Shown here piece by piece: positions 16,412 to 24,734 of a DNA stretch of 42,102 nucleotides. Origin of the DNA: Acetobacteraceae bacterium AT-5844 (lineage in GTDB: Bacteria; Pseudomonadota; Alphaproteobacteria; Acetobacterales; Acetobacteraceae); assembly GCA_000245075.1 (NCBI GenBank), contig JH600049.1, positions 39,272 to 81,373 on the forward strand, written 5' to 3'. The notes under the pieces are model-generated. The model had not been told where the DNA came from. It made no database searches and saw only the letters and a list, made by a program, of their open reading frames with translations. The stretch's first letter is position 1. Each line of letters starts with the position of its first letter. The translations under genes and the position numbers were made by a program.

Positions 16412-17431
16412 TCAGCGGTCGAAGCCGACCTCGTCCACGATGCGGCTGGCGCGGGCGCGCTGGGCCGCGATCTCGGGCAGCGAGGTCTCGTCCACCCGCA
16501 GCGTGCCGAAGCCGGCGACGATTGGGTTCAGCTCCGCACCGGCCCGGACCGGGTATTCGAAATTCGCCTCGGCATAGAGGGACTGCGCCTCGGGGGAGAC
16601 CAGGAACTCCAGCAGCTTCACCGCTTCCGCGCGGTTGGGCGCGTGGCGGGCGACGACGGCGCCGGAGACGTTGATGGCCGTGCCATTGGTGGGCAGCACG
16701 ACGCGGACGGCCTGGCCCCAACGGCGCTGCTCATCGCCACCACGGCCGGAGAGCATCAGCCCGGCATAATAGGTATTGGCGACGCCGACATCGCAAATGC
16801 CGGCCATGATGTCGCGGGCCACCTCACGGTCGCCGCCGGCGGCACGGCGGGCCAGGTTGCCCTTCAGGCGGGTCAGGTAATCCCGCAGCCAGGCCTCGTC
16901 ATGCTGCACCAGCAGGGCGGAGAACAGCGCGGTGTTGTAGGGGTGCTGGCCGGAACGGATGCAGACACGGCCCTTGAAGCGCGGGTCGGCGAGGTCCTCA
17001 TAGGTCAGCCGCGCGGCATCGGCCTCCGGCACCCGCTCGCGGGAGACATAGATGGCGCGGGCACGGGTGGAGAGCGCGAACCAGCGGCCATCCGCACCAC
17101 GGAGATTGGCCGGGATGGCGCTCTCCAGCGCGGCGGATTGCACCGGCTGGGCCAGATCCTTGTCCACCAGCTCCATCAGATTGCCGATATCGACCACCAT
17201 GGCGACATCGGCGGGGGAGCGGGTGCCCTCGGCGGCCAGGCGCTCGGCGAGGCCACCCTGCACGAAGACGGTGTTGACCTGCGTGCCGGTCTCCTTCGTG
17301 AAGCGCTCCAGAAGGGGGCGGATCAGGCCGGGCTCGCGGGTGGTGTAGAGGTTCACCTCGGCCGCCATGACGGCCGTGGATGTGAAGGCCAGGGAGGCGA
17401 ATCCCAGCGTCAGACACAGCCGCTTGAACAT
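16412..17431 (-). CDS. Iron(III)-type ABC transporter substrate-binding protein
   Basis: A 339-residue periplasmic protein. A Sec signal ends near residue 24 (AVMA|AE). The mature protein starts VNLYTTREPGLI, as in FutA/FbpA proteins. The adjacent tyrosines of ANTYYAGLM (Y221, Y222) match the iron-binding Tyr pair of the family, and PTNGTAINVSG is a conserved interdomain stretch. ATG 17431 is chosen because GAGGA lies five bases upstream, in preference to the GTG four codons earlier. It is first in an operon with the permease. A dyad overlaps the likely promoter, suggesting iron or redox control. Ferric iron is the most likely cargo. Confidence 0.92.
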   Translation of the reverse strand: MFKRLCLTLGFASLAFTSTAVMAAEVNLYTTREPGLIRPLLERFTKETGTQVNTVFVQGGLAERLAAEGTRSPADVAMVVDIGNLMELVDKDLAQPVQSAALESAIPANLRGADGRWFALSTRARAIYVSRERVPEADAARLTYEDLADPRFKGRVCIRSGQHPYNTALFSALLVQHDEAWLRDYLTRLKGNLARRAAGGDREVARDIMAGICDVGVANTYYAGLMLSGRGGDEQRRWGQAVRVVLPTNGTAINVSGAVVARHAPNRAEAVKLLEFLVSPEAQSLYAEANFEYPVRAGAELNPIVAGFGTLRVDETSLPEIAAQRARASRIVDEVGFDR

Positions 17432-17467
17432 GGCGTTCCTCACAGATTGATGGCGCCAAAGATGACG

Positions 17468-17502
17468 CGCGGTTCATTTATAGAACTGCGAATGCGTGTC
17501 AA
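17468..17502 (-). promoter_or_regulatory. Promoter region of the iron ABC operon with an overlapping dyad
   Basis: On minus a perfect TTGACA (17497-17502) is followed after 14 bases by TATAAA (17477-17482); the spacing is short for sigma-70. A 23-base imperfect dyad (17468-17490) covers the -10. Its half-sites are CGCnGTTC and GAACnGCG, and eight of eleven pairs match. This could be an operator for an iron- or stress-responsive regulator. It is not a clear Fur or Irr box. Confidence 0.4.
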
Positions 17503-17680
17503 TTCCGCTTTACCAATGGCACATTGTATCTCGTTCGGCTTCCTGCTATCCCCCCGCCCGCGCGCTGGCACCCCTGGAGGCCGGCGCGATCGTCTATGGG
17601 CATCCTGCCCCTGGGCGAGGCACAGGCGCCCCGGGCAGCGTCCCGGCGCGGCGCCTTACAAATGAGCGGAGCACGGACAC

Positions 17681-18328
17681 ATGGTCCAAACCATTCGGAT
17701 CGAGGCCGAGGCGCGCGAGTTGGCCGGTAAGGGGGCGGCGCGCGCTACTCGGAGGCAGGGGCTTGTCCCCGCCGTCATCTACGGCGCGAAGGAAGAGGCG
17801 ACGCTGATCGCCCTCGATCCGCGCGACGTGATGAAGGAAATGCACAAGGGCGGCTGGCAGTCGCACCTGTACGAAGTGGCCATCAAGGGCGGCGCCACCG
17901 TCCGCACCCTGATGCGCGACGTGCAGTTCCACCCGCTGAAGGACACGCCGCTGCATGTGGACTTCCAGCGCCTCGCCCCGGGTCAGCTGATCCGCGTGAA
18001 GGTGCCGCTGGTGTTCCTGAACGAGGCGACGAACCCCGGCGTCAAGGAAGGCGGCGTGATCAACGCCGTGTACCGCGAGCTGGAAGTGCTGTCCGACCCC
18101 GACCAGGTGCCCGAGCACTTCGAGATCGACCTGGCCGATTTCGGCATCGGTCACTCCTTCCACTGGGATGACGTGAAGGACAAGGCGGGCGCCAAGCCGG
18201 TGCAGGCCGGCAACTTCGTTGTCGCCTCCATCGCGCCGCCGAAGGTGGTCGAGGAAGAGATCATCGTCGCCCCCGTTGCCGCCGCCGCCGCGCCCGCCAA
18301 GGGCAAGGCCGCCAAGGGCAAGAAGTAA
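17681..18328 (+). CDS. rplY: 50S ribosomal protein L25 / general stress protein Ctc
   Basis: A 215-residue long-form L25 (TL5/Ctc type). The N-terminal 5S rRNA-binding domain occupies about 1-92, with RRQGLVPAVIYG and DVQFHPLKDTPLHVDF. The C-terminal beta domain follows to about 190, then an Ala/Lys-rich tail. It binds 5S rRNA in the large subunit. It is followed after 19 bases by pth, an order common in bacteria, and is divergent from the iron uptake operon. Confidence 0.96.
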   Translation: MVQTIRIEAEARELAGKGAARATRRQGLVPAVIYGAKEEATLIALDPRDVMKEMHKGGWQSHLYEVAIKGGATVRTLMRDVQFHPLKDTPLHVDFQRLAPGQLIRVKVPLVFLNEATNPGVKEGGVINAVYRELEVLSDPDQVPEHFEIDLADFGIGHSFHWDDVKDKAGAKPVQAGNFVVASIAPPKVVEEEIIVAPVAAAAAPAKGKAAKGKK

Positions 18329-18347
18329 GAAGCTGAGGTAGGGTTCG

Positions 18348-18920
18348 GTGCTGCTCTGGGTCGGTCTCGGCAATCCGGAGCCGGGCCAGTCGCGGCACCG
18401 GCACAATATCGGCTTCATGGCGCTCGACGCCATCGCGCGCCGCCACGGCTTCTCGCCGTGGCGGAGCCGCTTCAAGGGCCTCGCGGCCGAGGGCATGGTC
18501 GGCGGCACCAAGGTGCTGGCCGTGAAGCCCATGACCTACATGAATCTTTCCGGCGAATCGGTGCAGGCGGCTTCCGCCTTCCACAAGATCCCGCCGCAGA
18601 ACATCACCCTCTTTCACGACGAGTTGGATCTCGCTCCGGGCAAGATCCGCATCAAGCGCGGTGGCGGCGCCGCTGGCCATAACGGCCTGCGCGATACCGA
18701 CCGCAAGCTCGGCACCCCGGAATACTGGCGCGTGCGCCTTGGCATCGGCCATCCGGGCATGAAGGAAAAAGTCACCGGCCACGTGCTGGGCAACTTCGCG
18801 AAGGTGGACACTTGGCTTGAGCCGATGCTGGATGCAGTAGCGGACGCAGCCCCCCTGCTGGCCAAGGGCGAGCGGGAGGCGTTCATGACCCGCGTCGCGC
18901 TGCTGACACAGGAGAGCTGA
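18348..18920 (+). CDS. pth: Peptidyl-tRNA hydrolase
   Basis: A 190-residue Pth1 enzyme that releases peptides from peptidyl-tRNA that dropped off the ribosome. Catalytic and binding residues match E. coli: N9, H19 in RHNIGF, N66 in YMNLSG, D91 in HDELDL and N112 in GHNGLR. The start is GTG 18348. The loop reads [10 protein letters not shown] rather than the usual GNPGxxYxxT, a mild variation that leaves the active residues in place. It lies between rplY and an unknown gene in a translation cluster ending with ychF. Confidence 0.96.
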   Translation: MLLWVGLGNPEPGQSRHRHNIGFMALDAIARRHGFSPWRSRFKGLAAEGMVGGTKVLAVKPMTYMNLSGESVQAASAFHKIPPQNITLFHDELDLAPGKIRIKRGGGAAGHNGLRDTDRKLGTPEYWRVRLGIGHPGMKEKVTGHVLGNFAKVDTWLEPMLDAVADAAPLLAKGEREAFMTRVALLTQES

Positions 18921-18923
18921 GAC

Positions 18924-19331
18924 ATGGCAATGGATGACGCCGCGGCCGAACTGGCCGCCGAGTTCGGCGGGCCTGGCCCGGAGGACGTCGCGAATGGCGT
19001 GGCCGTGCTGGCCGCCTCCCTGCTTGCCCAGGCCAATACCCTCGCCTGCACCGCCGCCGCCCTGCGGAAGAGCGATACGGACCACGAGGGCGCCATCGAG
19101 GCTGCCGCCGCCCGCGCCTCGCTCGCGCTGGCCATGGCCCAGGCGCTGTCCGAGGCCGGCCCGGCCGCGCGCCCCGGCCTGATCCGCGCCGCGGCCGATG
19201 CGCTGGATGTTTCCGTCCCTGGCGCCATCACGCAACTGCGCGCCGCCGCCCTGGCCCTGCCCACGGACGATGCCTCCGCCCGCATCGCCGCCGCGCAGAT
19301 CGCGCAGGACATCGCGCAAGGCCTTTCCTGA
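18924..19331 (+). CDS. Ala-rich helical protein of unknown function
   Basis: A 135-residue protein, acidic and over a third Ala. It is predicted to be all alpha-helical by composition, with no signal peptide or membrane helix. It has two Cys-poor helical blocks (about 20-80 and 85-133). It starts three bases after the pth stop and lies 66 bases before ychF, so it is probably cotranscribed with rplY and pth. I do not recognise a family. Codon use matches its neighbours, which supports a real gene. Confidence 0.7.
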   Translation: MAMDDAAAELAAEFGGPGPEDVANGVAVLAASLLAQANTLACTAAALRKSDTDHEGAIEAAAARASLALAMAQALSEAGPAARPGLIRAAADALDVSVPGAITQLRAAALALPTDDASARIAAAQIAQDIAQGLS

Positions 19332-19397
19332 CCGGGCGGGGGCCGCGGCCCCCTCCCCCCTTCCCTTCCAGATCGTTCGCCTGAGGTATCCGGTATC

Positions 19398-20492
19398 ATG
19401 GGTTTCAACTGCGGCATCGTCGGACTGCCGAATGTCGGCAAGTCCACCCTGTTCAACGCGCTGACGCAGACCGCCTCGGCCCAGGCTGCCAACTACCCCT
19501 TCTGCACCATCGAGCCGAATGTTGGCCGCGTGGCGGTGCCGGATGCCCGGCTGCAGACCATCGCGAAGATCGGCAAGAGCGCGAAGATCATCCCGACCAG
19601 CCTGGAATTCGTGGACATCGCCGGACTGGTGCGTGGCGCCAGCAAGGGCGAGGGCCTGGGCAACCAGTTCCTGGCCAATATCCGCGAGACGGATGCCATC
19701 GTGCATGTGCTGCGCTGCTTCGAGGATGGGGACGTCACCCATGTCGAAGGCAGCGTGGACCCGCTGCGCGATGCCGACATCATCGAGACCGAGCTGATGC
19801 TGGCCGATATGGACAGCCTGGAGAAGCGCAGCGTCAACCTGGCCAAGCGCGCCCGTGGCGGGGACAAGGAAGCCAGCGCGCAGATGGCGCTGATCGAGCC
19901 CATCCTGGCCGCACTGCGTGACGGCAAGCCCGCCCGAACCGCCATCCCCAAGGGTGAGGAAGAGGGCGTCCGCCGCCTGCAGCTGCTGACGAGCAAGCCC
20001 GTGCTGTATGTCTGCAATGTCGAGGAAGGCTCGGCGGCAGAGGGTAATGCCCATAGCGCCAAGGTGTTCGAGAGGGCCAAGGCCGAGGGCGCCAAGGCCG
20101 TCGTGGTCTCCGCCGCCATCGAGGCCGAGATCAGCCAGATGGACGAGGCCGACCGGGGCGAGTTCCTGGAGGGTCTGGGCCTGTCCGATTCGGGCCTCGA
20201 TCGTGTCATCGCCGCCGGCTACGGGCTGCTGGGGCTGATCACCTACTTTACTGTCGGGCCGAAGGAAGCCCGCGCCTGGACCATCATCAAGGGCATGAAG
20301 GCCCCGCAGGCGGCCGGCGTCATCCATGGCGATTTCGAGCGCGGCTTCATCGCCGCCGAGACCATCGCCTATGACGACTACGTCGCCCTGGGTGGTGAGC
20401 AGGCGGCCAAGGAGGCCGGCAAGGCCCGGGTGGAAGGCAAGGAATATGTCGTCAAGGATGGCGACATCATGCTGTTCCGCTTCAACGTCTGA
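19398..20492 (+). CDS. ychF: Redox-regulated ATPase/GTPase YchF (Obg family)
   Basis: A 364-residue Obg-family P-loop protein. G1 GLPNVGKST is at residues 9-17, and G3 DIAGLVRGASKGEGLGNQF follows. At G4 it has CNVEE instead of NKxD, the change that makes YchF prefer ATP. The C-terminal TGS domain has the usual end VVKDGDIMLFRFNV. YchF/OLA1 binds ribosomes and affects stress responses. Length is standard. A GC-rich palindrome (19338-19353) precedes it and may mark the end of the upstream unit. Confidence 0.97.
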   Translation: MGFNCGIVGLPNVGKSTLFNALTQTASAQAANYPFCTIEPNVGRVAVPDARLQTIAKIGKSAKIIPTSLEFVDIAGLVRGASKGEGLGNQFLANIRETDAIVHVLRCFEDGDVTHVEGSVDPLRDADIIETELMLADMDSLEKRSVNLAKRARGGDKEASAQMALIEPILAALRDGKPARTAIPKGEEEGVRRLQLLTSKPVLYVCNVEEGSAAEGNAHSAKVFERAKAEGAKAVVVSAAIEAEISQMDEADRGEFLEGLGLSDSGLDRVIAAGYGLLGLITYFTVGPKEARAWTIIKGMKAPQAAGVIHGDFERGFIAAETIAYDDYVALGGEQAAKEAGKARVEGKEYVVKDGDIMLFRFNV

Positions 20493-20535
20493 GACTTGGC
20501 CTCGCGGGCATCCTCACGATTTCGCGAGTTTTCCG

Positions 20536-20564
20536 TTAACTCAACTCTAAGTCTCGGATAGAAT
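20536..20564 (+). promoter_or_regulatory. Candidate sigma-70 promoter of the hybrid kinase gene
   Basis: TTAACT (20536-20541) and TAGAAT (20559-20564) are 17 bases apart in a locally AT-rich patch between ychF and the kinase. They match four and five of six consensus bases. Transcription would begin near 20571, inside the hairpin at 20568-20592. Confidence 0.5.
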
Positions 20565-20567
20565 TAC

Positions 20568-20592
20568 GCCTGTGCGGGCAACCCGCACAGGC
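20568..20592 (+). other. Perfect hairpin at the predicted 5' end of the kinase mRNA
   Basis: Arms GCCTGTGCGGG and CCCGCACAGGC pair over 11 bases around the loop CAA, with no T-run behind. It lies 34 bases before the TTG start and just after the predicted -10. It could protect the mRNA end, bind a protein as DNA, or terminate ychF transcription. Confidence 0.55.
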
Positions 20593-20626
20593 TCTCAACC
20601 CGGTTTCCGCTGGCAGGACGGCGCAC

Positions 20627-22477
20627 TTGCAGCTTCATGCTCCTACGCTGCTTGTTGTAAGCGCCCTGCTGTCCGGCGCCCTCGGCCTGATCTGGATGAG
20701 CATCGAGTGGTCGGGCTCGCGGGTGCGCGGGCTCAGCTACTGGGGGGCGGCCAACCTTCTCTTCGCGTTCGGCACCCTGGCCGGCGGCTTCCGGCACGTC
20801 TTGCCCGAATGGCTCGCCATCGATCTTGGCAACGCCGTCATCCTCACCGCCACCGGCCTGTGCTGGAGCGCCGCGCGCCGATTCGACGACCGGCCCGGCC
20901 TGCTGCCCTATGCCCTGCTGGGCACTGCTGGCTGGCTGGTGATGCGCCAGGTGCCCGTCATCCTGGCTACGGTGGAGGCGCGCATCCTCGTCACCTCTCT
21001 CATCTGTGGCAGCTACATCCTGGCAGCTGCCTGGGAGTTCCGCCCGCGGCGGGGGCAATGGCATCTGTTCCGCAGCATCGTGGTCATCAGCTTTGGCCTG
21101 CATGGTGTCCTGATCCTGATACGGGTGCCGATGGTGCTGGCCCTGCCCGTCTGGCACACCACCACGGTGCTGCCTGCCGGCAACTGGTTCGGCATCGCGC
21201 TGGTCGAGGCCATGCTGCACGCCATCGCAACCAGCTTCGCCTTGCTGGCCATGATCCGTGAGCGGGAGCAGCAGCGGGCGGTGGCCGAGATCGCCTTCTC
21301 CCGCGATGCGGCCGACCGCGCCAATGCGGCGAAATCCCGCTTCCTGGCCCGCATGAGCCATGAACTGCGCACGCCATTGAACGGGGTGCTGGGGCTGGCC
21401 CAGGTTCTGGCGGGCGACCGCAGCCTTCCCGCCGAGGCACGCAGCCACGGCACCATGATCGAGCGCGCCGGCCGCCACCTGCTGGCACTGGTGAACGACG
21501 TGCTGGACCTGGCGCAGGTCGAGGCCGGGCGCGTGACCTTCGAGAGCCAGCCCGTGCCCCTGGGCCGGTTGCTGGACAGTTCCACCGTGCTGGTGCAGCC
21601 GGAGGCGAACCGCAAGCAGATCCGCCTGACAACCGCCCTCATGCCCGGCTGCCCGCAGGTGGTGATGGGCGACCAGCTGCGGCTGCGGCAGGTGCTGCTG
21701 AACCTTCTGGGCAATGCCGTGAAGTTCACGCCGGAAGGCGGACAGGTGCGGCTGGAACTCCATCCCTTGGCTGAAGGCGGCATCCGCGTCGAAGTGACGG
21801 ATACCGGCCCAGGCATCCCCATGGAGCAACGCAGCCTGTTGTTCCACGATTTCAGCAGGCTTCCCGGCCCGCCGGAGCAGCGCGGGGAAGGCCATGGCCT
21901 CGGCCTCGCCATTTCCGCCGGGCTGGTGGAAGCGATGGGCGGCCAGATCGGCATGGCGCCGGGGCCGGAAGGCCGTGGCAGCCGCTTCTGGGCCAACCTC
22001 CCCCTGCCTCCGGCGGATGTCGCCCCGCCGCCGCCCGCGACGCCGCGGGCCGCCAATGGCAGCTATCGCATCCTCGTGGTGGATGACGTTGCGCTGAACC
22101 GGCTGGTGGTGCAGGCGCTGCTGGAAGCGGCCGAGCACGAGGTGGTGCTGGCGGAGAGCGGCCACGCCGCCATCGCGGCCCTGACGGAAAGCAGCTTCGA
22201 CCTGGTGCTGATGGATGTGCAGATGCCGGAGATGGACGGGCTGGAGACCACCCGCCACATTCGCGCCGCCGAGGCACGGCGCCCCGGCCATGAGCGCGTG
22301 CCGATCATTGCCCTGACCGGGGAAGAAATGGCGGATGCCGTGCAGGCCTGCATGCTGGCGGGCATGGATGGCCACCTCTCCAAGCCTGTGGACCGGATGC
22401 GGCTGCTGGATGCCGTCCGCCGCGCGGTCAAGCCGGTCATCCCCGAGGGTAGCGCGATCCTCCCCCGCCTCGCCTAG
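20627..22477 (+). CDS. Hybrid sensor histidine kinase with seven-helix membrane input
   Basis: A 616-residue protein. Residues 1-210 hold about seven hydrophobic helices with short loops and no periplasmic domain. A coiled linker leads to the HisKA domain, with H245 in MSHELRTPLNG. The HATPase has N363 (LLGNAVKFTPEGG), DTGPGIP and GHGLGLAIS. A Pro-rich linker joins a receiver domain with acidic DD near 486, phospho-acceptor D530 (LMDVQMPEMDG) and K586. No output domain follows, so it probably passes phosphate to an Hpt protein elsewhere. The start is TTG 20627. No cognate regulator is adjacent. The signal may be a membrane, lipid or redox cue; the input family is not recognised. Confidence 0.92.
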   Translation: MQLHAPTLLVVSALLSGALGLIWMSIEWSGSRVRGLSYWGAANLLFAFGTLAGGFRHVLPEWLAIDLGNAVILTATGLCWSAARRFDDRPGLLPYALLGTAGWLVMRQVPVILATVEARILVTSLICGSYILAAAWEFRPRRGQWHLFRSIVVISFGLHGVLILIRVPMVLALPVWHTTTVLPAGNWFGIALVEAMLHAIATSFALLAMIREREQQRAVAEIAFSRDAADRANAAKSRFLARMSHELRTPLNGVLGLAQVLAGDRSLPAEARSHGTMIERAGRHLLALVNDVLDLAQVEAGRVTFESQPVPLGRLLDSSTVLVQPEANRKQIRLTTALMPGCPQVVMGDQLRLRQVLLNLLGNAVKFTPEGGQVRLELHPLAEGGIRVEVTDTGPGIPMEQRSLLFHDFSRLPGPPEQRGEGHGLGLAISAGLVEAMGGQIGMAPGPEGRGSRFWANLPLPPADVAPPPPATPRAANGSYRILVVDDVALNRLVVQALLEAAEHEVVLAESGHAAIAALTESSFDLVLMDVQMPEMDGLETTRHIRAAEARRPGHERVPIIALTGEEMADAVQACMLAGMDGHLSKPVDRMRLLDAVRRAVKPVIPEGSAILPRLA

Positions 22478-22498
22478 CCGTCGGAGCGGGCACCGGCT

Positions 22499-22699
22499 TC
22501 ACCGCCCGGAGTCGTCCGGCGTGTCCTTCTCCAGCGCCGCGCCATCCAGCAACGCGCGCCGGCGGGCTTCCTCTTGCGCCTCCCGCTGCTTCGTCGCCTT
22601 GTCGCGCCCGTACTTCACCCGGTTGGCATCGGCCTGGCGCGCAGCTTCCTCCCGCGCGGCGGCTTTACGGAAGCGGTTGAGGTTGACGATCTCGGCCAT
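22499..22699 (-). CDS. DUF4169 family small protein
   Basis: A 66-residue, highly charged, helix-rich protein. It begins MAEIVNLNRFRK, then has Arg/Glu/Ala repeats with RVKYGRDKATKQRE and ends in an acidic tail. This matches the DUF4169 pattern found in many alphaproteobacteria, of unknown function. It lies between the kinase (convergent) and a dienelactone hydrolase (divergent). ATG 22699 gives the conserved N-terminus. Confidence 0.8.
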   Translation of the reverse strand: MAEIVNLNRFRKAAAREEAARQADANRVKYGRDKATKQREAQEEARRRALLDGAALEKDTPDDSGR

Positions 22700-22753
22700 G
22701 GTCCCAGGATAGGCACGAACAGGCGCCTTGCAAACGCGGCGGGAGATGACGGC

Positions 22754-23416
22754 ATGCGAATCGAACTGAAGGCCCAGGACGGCCATACTTTCTCCGCCTG
22801 GAAGACCGGCCCCGCCGATGCGCGCCGCGGGCTCGTGGTGGTGCAGGAAATCTTCGGCGTGAACCGGCATATGCGGCATGTCTGCGAGAACTTCGCGCAG
22901 CAGGGCTATGCCGTGATCTGCCCCGCCCTGTTCGACCGCGCCGAGCGGGATGCCGAGCTGGGCTACACGCAGGAAGACGTGCAGCGCGGCCTGGCGCTGC
23001 GCGGCAAGATTTCCGAAGCGCAGGTGATGCTGGATATCGAGGCTGCGGCCGCCGCGCTGCCGGAGGGCCTGCCGCGCGGCATCGTCGGCTATTGCTGGGG
23101 CGGCACCATCGCCTGGTGGGGCGCCACGCGCAGCCGCAGCTTTCAGGCCGCCGTCGGCTATTACGGCGGCGGCATCGCCGCCACGCGGGCCGAGACGCCG
23201 CATTGCCCGGTGCAGCTCCATTTCGGCGAGCAGGACAAGGGAATTCCCCTCACCGATGTCGAGGCCATCCGCACAGCGCAGCCACGGGCGGAGGTGTTCA
23301 TCTATCCCGGTGCCGGGCATGGCTTCGCCTGCGAGGAGCGGCCGGTCTATAGCCCGACCGACGCCATGCTGGCGGAGCAGCGCACGCTGGGCTTCTTCCA
23401 GAAGCACCTGACGTAA
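22754..23416 (+). CDS. Dienelactone hydrolase family protein
   Basis: A 220-residue alpha/beta hydrolase. The catalytic triad is C114 in GYCWGG, D161 in EQDKGIP and H189 in GAGHGF. QEIFGVN near 31-37 supplies the oxyanion and Glu contact typical of DLH. Length matches ClcD-like enzymes. Without other aromatic degradation genes nearby, the substrate (dienelactone or another ester or lactone) is open. GGAGA lies upstream of ATG 22754. Confidence 0.9.
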   Translation: MRIELKAQDGHTFSAWKTGPADARRGLVVVQEIFGVNRHMRHVCENFAQQGYAVICPALFDRAERDAELGYTQEDVQRGLALRGKISEAQVMLDIEAAAAALPEGLPRGIVGYCWGGTIAWWGATRSRSFQAAVGYYGGGIAATRAETPHCPVQLHFGEQDKGIPLTDVEAIRTAQPRAEVFIYPGAGHGFACEERPVYSPTDAMLAEQRTLGFFQKHLT

Positions 23417-23431
23417 GCATCGCCTGTTGCC

Positions 23432-24730
23432 TCAGCGGGCGTGCCGCAGCTCGCCCGCGACCCAGGTGGCGCGGATGGCGCGGTCATCGCCCAGCGTCAT
23501 CAGGACGAAGAGCTTCTCCAGCCAATCCTGGGCGTGCGCCATGCGGAAGGCGAGCAGCGGCGTCGCCTTCAGGTCCAGTACCACGATATCGGCCTCATAG
23601 CCCGGGGCGATGCTGCCGATGATGCGCTCCAGGTCCAGCGCCTGGGCGCCACCGCGCGTGGCCAGGTAGAAGCCGTGCAGCGCGTCCAGCGCCGTGCCAT
23701 TGGCATGGGCCACCTTGTAGGCCTCACCCAGTGTGCGGAGCTGGGAGAAGCTGGTGCCAGCGCCAAGGTCCGTGCCCAGCCCCACGCAGACCGGGCGCCC
23801 GCGCCGCTTGGCCTCGGCGAGCCGGAACATCCCGCTTCCCAGGAACAAGTTGGAGGTCGGGCAATGCGCCAGGGCCGACCCGGTACGGTGGCAACAGGCG
23901 AATTCCGCCTCGGTAAGATGCACGGCATGGCCAAAAATGGCCCGGCGCCCAGTCAGCCCTGCCTTGTCATAGACATCGAGGTAGCCGTGGCGGTCGGGGA
24001 ACAGTTCCTCCACCCAGGCAACCTCCGCCTCATTCTCGCTGAGATGGGTCTGCAGGTAGGTGCCAGGATGTTCGCGCCACAGGCGCCCGGCCGCCTCCAG
24101 CTGTTCAGGGCTCGAGGTGGGGGCGAAGCGTGGCGTCACCGCATAGAGCTGGCGGCCCTTGCCGTGCCAGCGCTCGATCAGCGCCTTGGAATCGGCATGC
24201 CCGCTTTCCGCCGTGTCCAGCAGGGCGGCGGGGGCATTTCGGTCCATCAACATTTTGCCGGCGATCATGCGGGTGTTCAGCCGGTGGGACTCGGTGAAGA
24301 AGGCCTCCACCGATTGCGGATGCACGGTGCAATACACCGCCGCCGTGGTGGTACCGTTGCGCAGCAGTTCCGCCAGGAACAGCCGCGCCACCTCCGCCGC
24401 ATGCGCTGGGTCCGCGAATTGCTCTTCCGTGGGGAAGGTGTAGCGGTTCAGCCAGTCCAGCAGTTGCGCGCCATAGGCGCCGATCATCTGGGTCTGTGGA
24501 TAGTGAACGTGGCAGTCGATGAAGCCCGGGCACAGAATGGCGTCCGGGTAGTGCACCACCTCTAGCGCCCGCTCATGGTCAGGGTGGTACGGAGTGACGG
24601 CGGCCACCACGCCATCCTCCATCACCACCAGCGCATCCTCGGTGATGGAGAGCGTCGCGGCGGGGTCCTCCGCGAGGAACGGGTCACCGGTGAAAGTGAG
24701 AACCGTGCCGCGAAGCGCCCGCCGCGCCAT
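23432..24730 (-). CDS. guaD: Guanine deaminase
   Basis: A 432-residue amidohydrolase that converts guanine to xanthine and ammonia. Zinc ligands are visible in FIDCHVHYPQ (H74, H76), THLSENEAEV, FGHAVHL and GTDLGAG; the HYPQ after HVH and the PTSNLFLGSG stretch are typical of GuaD. ATG 24730 is chosen because it lies four bases after the mtnP stop; the longer open frame would run into mtnP. It is second in a purine-salvage operon with mtnP. Its product feeds xanthine breakdown or salvage. Confidence 0.94.
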   Translation of the reverse strand: MARRALRGTVLTFTGDPFLAEDPAATLSITEDALVVMEDGVVAAVTPYHPDHERALEVVHYPDAILCPGFIDCHVHYPQTQMIGAYGAQLLDWLNRYTFPTEEQFADPAHAAEVARLFLAELLRNGTTTAAVYCTVHPQSVEAFFTESHRLNTRMIAGKMLMDRNAPAALLDTAESGHADSKALIERWHGKGRQLYAVTPRFAPTSSPEQLEAAGRLWREHPGTYLQTHLSENEAEVAWVEELFPDRHGYLDVYDKAGLTGRRAIFGHAVHLTEAEFACCHRTGSALAHCPTSNLFLGSGMFRLAEAKRRGRPVCVGLGTDLGAGTSFSQLRTLGEAYKVAHANGTALDALHGFYLATRGGAQALDLERIIGSIAPGYEADIVVLDLKATPLLAFRMAHAQDWLEKLFVLMTLGDDRAIRATWVAGELRHAR

Positions 24731-24734
24731 TTCG

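Noticed and set aside
14765-17665. Very long plus-strand open frame antisense to the iron ABC operon
   Set aside because: It mirrors the codon structure of the minus-strand genes, is Gln/Arg/His/Gly-rich without domains, and is a typical high-GC shadow.
19338-19353. GC palindrome before ychF as a terminator
   Set aside because: It is a perfect 16-base palindrome, but it has no real loop and no T-run; the C-rich tract after it is not a terminator sign.
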